Below, piece by piece: positions 40,396 to 45,961 of a stretch of DNA of 45,961 nt; the first letter of the stretch is position 1; every line of letters starts with the position of its first letter. This DNA is from an uncultured Pelagibacteraceae bacterium (GTDB lineage Bacteria > Pseudomonadota > Alphaproteobacteria > Pelagibacterales > Pelagibacteraceae), in the NCBI GenBank assembly GCA_902608065.1, contig CACLMO010000003.1, positions 1-45,961 of the forward strand, in the 5' to 3' direction. The notes beneath the pieces were generated by a model, which did not search any database, was not told the DNA's origin, and was given only the letters and a program-made list of their open reading frames with translations. Made by a program: the position numbers and the translations under genes.

Positions 40396-42768
40396 TTAAG
40401 CTGCTGCTTTCTTAGAACCATTTTTTTTTAAGGCTTTCCAAACTTTTTCGGCTGTTGCTGGCATTTGAACGTCAGTTCCAACAGCATCAATTACCGCATT
40501 CATTACAGCTGCGGGTGCTGCAATCGTTCCAGCTTCACCACACCCTTTAGCACCTAATGGGTTAGAAGTAGCTGGAGTGCAAGTATAATCCAATTCAATT
40601 TGAGGAAAATTATCTGCTCTTGGCATTGTATAATCCATGTATGATGCAGATGTTAATTGACCTGATTCATCATAGTGTGCATTTTCATATAAAGCTTGTC
40701 CAACTCCTTGAGCTACACCACCATAAACTTGTCCCTCAACAACCAAAGGATTAATAACTGTGCCAAAATCATCCACTACAGTATATTTAACTAATTTTGT
40801 TTCTCCTGTATCTTCATCAACTTCAACTTCACAAATATGTGAACCTGAAGGAAATGAAAAATTAGAAGGATCAAAAAAAGAAGTTTCAATCAAACCTGGC
40901 TCTACTCCTTCAGGAAGTGGCGATTTAACATCTCCAAATGTTCCTGGCAGGTAACAAGCAAAAGCTATTTCGCCAATTGTTTTCTTTTTATTTGAATTTT
41001 TTAATATAAATTCTCCAGTCTTAAAATCTATATCTTCTGGTTTTCCTTCAAGCATTTTTGCAGCAACTTTTTTGCCTTTTGCAATAATTTTATCGCAAGC
41101 TTTAACAATAGCCGTTCCTCCAACTGCAAGAGATCTAGATCCATAAGTTCCCATTCCAAAAGGACCTTTATCAGTATCTCCGTGAACGATATCAATATTT
41201 TCTAGTGGAACACCAAGTTTATCACCAACGATTTGAGCAAACGTTGTATCATGACTTTGTCCGTGAGCATGAGCACCAGTAAAAACAGAAACATTTCCTG
41301 TGGCGTTAAATCTTACTTCAGCAGATTCCCATAAACCTACTCCAGAGCCAATTGACATTACCACTGCTGATGGAGCTACTCCGCATGCTTCAAAATAAGT
41401 AGAGAAGCCGATTCCTCTTAACTTTCCTTTTTTTGCAGACTGAGATCTTCTATTTTCAAAATTTTTGTAATCTGACAACTCTATAGCTTTGTCCAAATGA
41501 GCATCATAATTACCTGAATCAATATTGTGAACTAAACATTGTTGATGTGGAAACTTTTTAATAAAGTTTTTCTTTCTGAACTCTGCTTGATCCATCCCAA
41601 TTTCCTTTGCAGCTTCAGTAACAATTCTTTCTATTACATAAGTAGCTTCTGGTCTGCCTGCTCCTCTGTAAGCATCAGTTGGGGCTGTGTTTGTGTAAAC
41701 GCCTTTGACAGTACAACATGCTGTTGGGATATCGTAAATTCCTAAAAGCAAAGGAGCATACAAATAAGTTGGAGTAACAGCAGCTAGAACTAAAGAATAA
41801 GCTCCTAAATTTGCAATTGTGTCGACTTTTAAACCTATTATCTTTCCATCATTGTTAAGTGCTAGCTCAGCATGAGTGACATGATCTCGCCCATGATTAT
41901 CTGACATAAATGATTCACTTCTTTCAGCAACCCATTTAACAGGTCTTCCAATTTTTTTTGATGCATAAGAAACTACAACATCTTCTGCATAAACATTAAT
42001 TTTTGATCCAAAACCTCCACCCACATCAGGAGAAACAATTCTAAATTTATGCTCTGGATGTACAGCATTAAAAGCTGACATAATTAATCTATCTAAATGT
42101 GGATTTTGACTTGCAGTATATAAAGTTAATTCATCTGAAGATGTATTATAGTCACCAATAGCAGCTCTTGGTTCCATAGCATTTGGTATTAATCTATTAT
42201 TTACTACATCAAGTTTAACAATTTTATCAGCTTTTGAAAAAGCTTCATCAGTTTTTCCTTTATCCCCTAACAAGAAATCAAAAGATAAATTGTTATCAAT
42301 TCCCTCATGTATGTTTTCAAAACTTGTTGCTTCATCTGTTTTTATTACTGCTTTTTGTAATTTGTAACTAACATTTACTAGTTCAGCAGCATTTTTTGCT
42401 TGTTCAAGTGTTTCTGCAACAACAACAGCAATATGATCACCTACAAAATTTACAGAGTCTTTCGCCAAAACAGGGTGAGGAGGACATTTCATATCTTTTC
42501 CATCTTGACTTACAATTTTCCAACCACAGATTAATCCACCAATTTTATCTTTAGCAACACAATCTCCAGTAAAAATATCTATTACTCCAGGAGCTTTCAT
42601 AGCTTTAGAATGGTCAACTTTGGTAATTTTTGCTCTAGCATGTGGTGAGCGAACAAAATAAGCGTAAGTCTGATTAGCTAGATTAATATCAGCTGTATAT
42701 CTTCCTTTTCCAGTAAGAAATTTTTTATCTTCTTTTCTTTCTATTCTTGCTCCAACTAAATTTGCCAT
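40396..42768 (-). CDS. molybdenum hydroxylase large subunit, form-II CoxL type
   Basis: 790 residues, molybdopterin-binding subunit. The active-site loop reads AYRGAGR (366-372), the mark of form-II CoxL; true CO dehydrogenase (form I) has AYxCSFR. GGGFGSK (250-256) binds the cofactor and the base Glu is E745 in KGCGEAGTIAAP. Members of this group hydroxylate carbonyl-adjacent or heterocyclic carbons, and CO oxidation by form II is doubtful. It is flanked by the FeS and FAD subunits in the order S-L-M. Nothing shows the substrate. The protein has no signal peptide, so the complex stays in the cytoplasm or on the inner face of the membrane. Confidence 0.92.
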   Translation of the reverse strand: MANLVGARIERKEDKKFLTGKGRYTADINLANQTYAYFVRSPHARAKITKVDHSKAMKAPGVIDIFTGDCVAKDKIGGLICGWKIVSQDGKDMKCPPHPVLAKDSVNFVGDHIAVVVAETLEQAKNAAELVNVSYKLQKAVIKTDEATSFENIHEGIDNNLSFDFLLGDKGKTDEAFSKADKIVKLDVVNNRLIPNAMEPRAAIGDYNTSSDELTLYTASQNPHLDRLIMSAFNAVHPEHKFRIVSPDVGGGFGSKINVYAEDVVVSYASKKIGRPVKWVAERSESFMSDNHGRDHVTHAELALNNDGKIIGLKVDTIANLGAYSLVLAAVTPTYLYAPLLLGIYDIPTACCTVKGVYTNTAPTDAYRGAGRPEATYVIERIVTEAAKEIGMDQAEFRKKNFIKKFPHQQCLVHNIDSGNYDAHLDKAIELSDYKNFENRRSQSAKKGKLRGIGFSTYFEACGVAPSAVVMSIGSGVGLWESAEVRFNATGNVSVFTGAHAHGQSHDTTFAQIVGDKLGVPLENIDIVHGDTDKGPFGMGTYGSRSLAVGGTAIVKACDKIIAKGKKVAAKMLEGKPEDIDFKTGEFILKNSNKKKTIGEIAFACYLPGTFGDVKSPLPEGVEPGLIETSFFDPSNFSFPSGSHICEVEVDEDTGETKLVKYTVVDDFGTVINPLVVEGQVYGGVAQGVGQALYENAHYDESGQLTSASYMDYTMPRADNFPQIELDYTCTPATSNPLGAKGCGEAGTIAAPAAVMNAVIDAVGTDVQMPATAEKVWKALKKNGSKKAAA

Positions 42769-42783
42769 ATTTTTTTCCTTACA

Positions 42784-43245
42784 TTACATTTTTGAAGCTG
42801 CATCCTTTACCGCAGCGACAATACCCTGATAACCAGTGCAACGACAAATGTTACCTTCTAGCCAGTCTCTTATTTCTTGTTCATTAGGATTTTTATTTTT
42901 TTGTAATAAGTCAATTGCACTCATAACCATTCCTGGTGTACAAAATCCGCATTGTAAACCATGGTGTTTTTTAAAAGCTTCTTGCATCGGGTGCATCTTT
43001 CCATTACCTGCAAGACCTTCAATTGTAGTGATTTCGCTATTATTACAGTCTGCTACTAGCGTTGAGCAGCTTTTAATTGAATTCCCGTTTAAATGAACTA
43101 CGCACGCACCACATTGTGAAGTATCACAGCCAACATGTGTTCCTGTTAGAGATAATCCTTCTCTTAAAAAATCAGATAATAGAGTGCTATCCGCAACTTC
43201 TTTTGAAATTTTTTTCCCATTAACTTTTATGGTGATTAATGCCAT
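42784..43245 (-). CDS. molybdenum hydroxylase [2Fe-2S] subunit (CoxS-like)
   Basis: 153 residues from the chosen ATG at 43245 ([11 protein letters not shown]). A run of seven G's lies six bases upstream as the ribosome binding site. The open frame continues to 43296 but that would place the site inside the gene. Two [2Fe-2S] clusters: the plant-type set in [15 protein letters not shown] with a later Cys in IKSC, and the C-terminal pair QCGFCTPGM and [10 protein letters not shown]. It relays electrons from the Mo site to FAD. It starts the S-L-M genes, 75 bases after coxG. Confidence 0.93.
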   Translation of the reverse strand: MALITIKVNGKKISKEVADSTLLSDFLREGLSLTGTHVGCDTSQCGACVVHLNGNSIKSCSTLVADCNNSEITTIEGLAGNGKMHPMQEAFKKHHGLQCGFCTPGMVMSAIDLLQKNKNPNEQEIRDWLEGNICRCTGYQGIVAAVKDAASKM

Positions 43246-43320
43246 TACCATCCCCCCCAAAAAGTAATACCAACTAATTAATTTATTAGAACTCAATAAA
43301 AGAAATACTTCAACCAGAAT

Positions 43321-43908
43321 TTAACGTGAAACAAAATAAATAATTACAACTATAAGTAGAATTACTGCAATAATTGTTGAGTAAATATACTTATTTAAAA
43401 AATTAGATTTGATTTCTGTAACACGTTCTTCTTTTTTAATAGTTTCTTCAGTATTTTTTTTCTCGCCATTAATTGGAGCTACAATGTCTGAAAATCTACC
43501 AAAAAAATAATCCGACATTTTTTTTGCTACACCATCTATTAATCTTGATCCTAATTGAGCAACTCTTCCACCAACAGTCACATTTACAGTATAATTTAAT
43601 ATAGTTGATCCTTTTTCTTCTATTAAACTAACTTCTGCGCTACCATTTGCAAAACCAACCGGGGATTTTCCTTCACCAGATATTGTATAACTTTGATTTT
43701 CTTTAACGTTTGATAGAGTAACAGTGCCAGAAAAAGTTGCATTCATTGGACCAATTTGATTAGTAGCAACAGCATTAAAAACGGTATCGTTTTCCTTTTC
43801 AAAAGATTCGCAGCCAGGTATACATTGCTTTAAAATATCAGCGTCGTTTAATGCTTTCCAAACAACGTCTTTTTTAACATCAAGTTTGTAGGATCCTGAA
43901 AATTTCAT
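43321..43908 (-). CDS. CoxG-family SRPBCC protein with C-terminal membrane anchor
   Basis: 195 residues. The first 145 form a START/SRPBCC cradle: MKFSGSYKLDVKKDVVWKAL, CIPGCESFE, SYTISGEGKSPVGFANGSAE, VGGRVAQLGSRLIDGVAKKM, as in CoxG. A Lys/Glu-rich linker leads to one membrane helix at about 172-193. CoxG recruits CO dehydrogenase to the inner membrane, where electrons enter the quinone pool; the anchor fits that role. It precedes the S-L-M genes and probably begins the operon. Confidence 0.87.
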   Translation of the reverse strand: MKFSGSYKLDVKKDVVWKALNDADILKQCIPGCESFEKENDTVFNAVATNQIGPMNATFSGTVTLSNVKENQSYTISGEGKSPVGFANGSAEVSLIEEKGSTILNYTVNVTVGGRVAQLGSRLIDGVAKKMSDYFFGRFSDIVAPINGEKKNTEETIKKEERVTEIKSNFLNKYIYSTIIAVILLIVVIIYFVSR

Positions 43909-43942
43909 AATTTCAAAAAATTAGTATATAATAAATTTTATT

Positions 43943-44188
43943 ATGGATGACGCTACAAAAAAAGAATTACAATCAGCAACTTTTGAAAGATTGATACAAC
44001 ATTTACGAGAAAGAAAAGATGTTCAAAATTTAGATTTGATGAATCTAGCGGGTTTTTGCAGAAATTGCCTATCAAAATGGTATCGTGAGGAGGCTCAAAA
44101 AAAAGGAATAGAAATCTCGGATCCTGATGCTAGAAAGCATGTTTATGGAATGCCTTACCCTGAATGGAAGGAAAAAAATCAAAAATAA
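43943..44188 (+). CDS. DUF1244 protein
   Basis: 81 residues, helical, soluble. The family text is clear: FERLIQHLRERKDVQNLDLM, then LAGFCRNCLSKWYREEAQKK and GMPYPEWKEK. The conserved Cys pair CRNC may bind a metal or be redox-active. The function is unknown. It diverges from coxG, with a 34-base spacer, and is followed two bases later by a tiny membrane protein gene. Confidence 0.9.
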   Translation: MDDATKKELQSATFERLIQHLRERKDVQNLDLMNLAGFCRNCLSKWYREEAQKKGIEISDPDARKHVYGMPYPEWKEKNQK

Positions 44189-44190
44189 AT

Positions 44191-44337
44191 ATGAAAAAAA
44201 AAGAATATTACACAGAAGAATTAGAAAAAACCCCTGAAGAAAAAATAAATGCTTTAAAATATCAAAAATATTACACAGCAGGTTCAATTGTGTTAATGTT
44301 TTTTGTGCTTTTTGCAATGTATTTTGTACTTAATTAG
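44191..44337 (+). CDS. 48-aa single-pass membrane protein
   Basis: Starts two bases after the DUF1244 stop. A charged N-terminal half (MKKKEYYTEELEKTPEEK) is followed by one hydrophobic helix (about 30-47) that ends the protein at FVLN. The frame is intact and the spacing suggests co-transcription and coupling with DUF1244. No family recognised. The layout, cytoplasmic charge then a terminal helix, is that of a tail-anchored peptide. Confidence 0.6.
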   Translation: MKKKEYYTEELEKTPEEKINALKYQKYYTAGSIVLMFFVLFAMYFVLN

Positions 44338-44353
44338 AAATTTCTTTTAATTT

Positions 44354-44524
44354 ATGAAAATTAATTCTGTAAAAGCTATAATAATAGTTTCTTTAATTAT
44401 AATTATTTTATATATCGTTGGATTATTTTTGCCAATTATTATTAATACTAAAAACTCAAAGATCCAAAATTCTTTTAGACCCAATATTGTTTCTGTTGTA
44501 GATAAAAAATTATTTTTCTTTTAA
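44354..44524 (+). CDS. 56-aa putative membrane protein
   Basis: A very hydrophobic helix (about 8-30, VKAIIIVSLIIIILYIVGLF) near the N-terminus and a short polar C-terminal tail. It begins 16 bases after the preceding tiny gene and overlaps the end of the convergent moaB by 15 bases. No family recognised and no strong ribosome binding site, so it may not be translated. Confidence 0.45.
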   Translation: MKINSVKAIIIVSLIIIILYIVGLFLPIIINTKNSKIQNSFRPNIVSVVDKKLFFF

Positions 44525-45010
44525 TCTTGGAAAAAGTTCCACAAAATTGCAAGGCTTATGATTTATATCAAGTTGATATTTTAATATACCCTCCCAAGCA
44601 TCAGTTACACCACCAGAAGATCCCGGTAACGCAAATATATACTTTCCTTTAGCTAATACTGCGCAAGCTCTTGATTGTATGGTTGAAGTTCCAACTGTTT
44701 TATAACTTAATTCTCTAAACAATTCCCCAAATCCTGGAATTTCTTTATCAGCTATTTCTTTTATTGCTTCAGGAGTAATATCACGTCCGGTCAAACCCGT
44801 CCCCCCAGTGGTAATAATTACGTCTAAATTATCTTTTTTTAACCACGCGGATAATATTTTTTTAATTTCATTTTTTTCGTCTTTTACAATTTTTCTTTCT
44901 ATTAAATTATGATTTTGTTCTTTAATTTTGTTGACTAAAATTGCTCCAGACTTATCCGTTTCAATGGTTCTAGTATCTGTGACTGTCAGTAAAGCTATGT
45001 TAACTTTCAT
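44510..45010 (-). CDS. moaB: molybdopterin biosynthesis MoaB-type protein
   Basis: 166 residues. MoaB/MogA fold: LLTVTDTRTIETDKSG at the start, then IITTGGTGLTGRDITPEAI (the molybdopterin-binding TGGTG), SYKTVGTSTIQSRACA, and FALPGSSGGVTDAWEGIL. It adenylates molybdopterin before Mo insertion. Its presence agrees with the Mo hydroxylase operon nearby. Single gene, divergent from the TauE gene, 34 bases between. Confidence 0.94.
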   Translation of the reverse strand: MKVNIALLTVTDTRTIETDKSGAILVNKIKEQNHNLIERKIVKDEKNEIKKILSAWLKKDNLDVIITTGGTGLTGRDITPEAIKEIADKEIPGFGELFRELSYKTVGTSTIQSRACAVLAKGKYIFALPGSSGGVTDAWEGILKYQLDINHKPCNFVELFPRLKEK

Positions 45011-45044
45011 TGTTTTAATATGTTATATTATAAGATAAATAAGC

Positions 45045-45797
45045 ATGATATTTCTAGCAATATTATTTTTCTTTACCGCTATATTATATTCCAGTGTTGG
45101 ATTTGGGGGAGGTTCTACATATTTGGCTCTTTTATTAATATGGGAAATTCCTTACTTTATTTTTCCAGCAATTGCATTGTTGTGCAATATAATTGTCGTT
45201 TCAGGGAATTGTTTTAATTACATTAGAGCAGGAAACTTAAATTTTAAATTATTAATTCCATATCTAATTGGCTCAATACCAATGGCATATGTTGGTGGTT
45301 CTTTATATCTAGAAAAACAACTGTTTGAAATATTATTATTTTTAGTTTTATTTTTTGCTGGAACTTTACTTATGTTTAATTTTAGATCTTACAACAATCA
45401 AGAAACAAGTTATAGAAAGATTTCGATAACACTTTCAATTTTAATAGGAGGTTCTTTAGGATTTATTTCGGGAGTAGTAGGAATAGGAGGGGGGATTTTT
45501 TTAAGTCCAATTTTATTTTTAATTAGAGCAGCTCATCCCAAACATATTGTCACAGTATCTTCACTCTTTATATTAATCAATTCAATCTCAGGTATTATTG
45601 GTCAACTTACAAAAATTAATATTTTTATAGAAATTCAAAATTATTGGTATTTATTGGCAATAGTCCTAATTGGAGGACAAATAGGAAATTTTTTAAATTT
45701 AAAAATATTTCCAACAAGAATTTTGGCGCTTGTAACTGCATCTCTTGTACTTTTTGTTGCCGCTAGGATGGCTTTTCGTCTAAGTGGAATATTTTAG
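45045..45797 (+). CDS. tauE: TauE/SafE-family sulfite/sulfonate exporter
   Basis: 250 residues, about eight hydrophobic segments. The duplicated family motif is seen twice: FGGGSTYLALLL near the N-terminus and GVVGIGGGIFLSPILFL in the middle (the second repeat). TauE is thought to export sulfite, or sulfoacetate in some bacteria, during growth on taurine. It fits a genome where Xsc, CuyA and SuyAB make sulfite. It could be a general TSUP-family carrier. It is not linked to the tau genes, which lie 8 kb away. Confidence 0.85.
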   Translation: MIFLAILFFFTAILYSSVGFGGGSTYLALLLIWEIPYFIFPAIALLCNIIVVSGNCFNYIRAGNLNFKLLIPYLIGSIPMAYVGGSLYLEKQLFEILLFLVLFFAGTLLMFNFRSYNNQETSYRKISITLSILIGGSLGFISGVVGIGGGIFLSPILFLIRAAHPKHIVTVSSLFILINSISGIIGQLTKINIFIEIQNYWYLLAIVLIGGQIGNFLNLKIFPTRILALVTASLVLFVAARMAFRLSGIF

Positions 45798-45829
45798 AAA
45801 TTTAAGATATTTTAAACTAAGTTAGCAAC

Positions 45830-45961
45830 ATGTTAAAAATTATGCAAAAAAATCTTAAATTTTTTTTTATAATTCTTTGTATTTTGCAGCTTTTTTACAT
45901 CTTTTATTATAGGAGTGGTTTTAAATTTGAAGTCTTTAAAGACCCATTTAAGGAATCATCC
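45830..45961 (+). CDS. N-terminal fragment of an unknown membrane-anchored or secreted protein
   Basis: The frame starts at the ATG at 45830 (alternative 45842, MQKNLKFF) and runs off the window after 44 codons. The N-terminus is positively charged and followed by a hydrophobic stretch (about 9-26, FFFIILCILQLFYIF), a signal anchor or signal peptide, then a polar segment FKFEVFKDPFKESS. Too little is present for a family call. Confidence 0.6.
   Translation, partial: MLKIMQKNLKFFFIILCILQLFYIFYYRSGFKFEVFKDPFKESS

Noticed and set aside
40396..42768. True aerobic CO dehydrogenase
   Set aside because: The active-site loop is AYRGAGR (form II), not the AYxCSFR loop of proven CO dehydrogenases.

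Overview
This is a gene-dense, AT-rich stretch of a streamlined marine alphaproteobacterium. It is most likely a member of the SAR11 clade (Pelagibacterales, 'Candidatus Pelagibacter'-like). The grounds are the very low GC, Lys/Asn/Ile-rich proteins, spacers of 0-100 bp, many 1-4 nt start/stop overlaps, and gene content typical of that clade (AprMBA, taurine and DHPS degradation, a TauE exporter). No rRNA, tRNA, IS element, prophage or CRISPR array was seen. The taxonomic call is inference from gene content.

Layout. 1-6.4 kb: housekeeping and small genes (end of rseP, an HU protein, a glycosyltransferase, an HCCA-isomerase-like protein, an ABA4-like membrane protein, recX, a lipoprotein, cysQ, a DUF3553 protein, mnmA), followed by an unusually GC-rich block that looks like a structured RNA gene. 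6.4-11.3 kb: a membrane protein and a 27-residue basic protein, a Cys/Met-metabolism PLP enzyme, an MFS transporter, an APS-kinase-like/nucleotidyltransferase pair, and a CADD-type candidate for p-aminobenzoate synthesis. 11.3-15 kb: the aprM-aprB-aprA sulfite-oxidation operon, one unknown gene, and the wreck of a cytochrome c gene. 15-20.5 kb: a homocysteine methyltransferase family protein, xsc, ispH, a MazG/PRA-PH-like protein, an SDR and a TerC protein. 20.7-24.6 kb: allantoin catabolism (NCS1 transporter, allA, alc, puuE). 24.6-38 kb: an organosulfonate region (suyA, suyB, hpsN, a pta-like gene, cuyA, two transporters, tauCBA, tpa, ald, a SET-domain gene). 38-43.9 kb: a molybdenum hydroxylase operon of the form-II CoxL type with its maturation genes. 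43.9 kb to the end: DUF1244, two tiny membrane proteins, moaB, a TauE/SafE sulfite exporter and a truncated ORF.

How it fits together. Several sulfonate routes meet at sulfite. Taurine enters through TauABC, is transaminated by Tpa (pyruvate regenerated by Ald) and cleaved by Xsc to acetyl phosphate and sulfite, with a Pta/Ptb-family enzyme to make acetyl-CoA. DHPS is oxidised by HpsN to sulfolactate and split by SuyAB. Cysteate is split by CuyA. Sulfite can then be oxidised to APS by AprMBA or exported by TauE. The form-II Cox-like operon would need the Mo cofactor genes mocA, xdhC and moaB that accompany it; its substrate is unknown.

The items most worth a second look are the unassigned structured RNA overlapping a convergent gene, the TauC permease with two large extra segments, the 27-aa basic protein, the CADD homologue with its active-site pattern intact, the APS-kinase-like pair next to apr, and the cytochrome c remnant.
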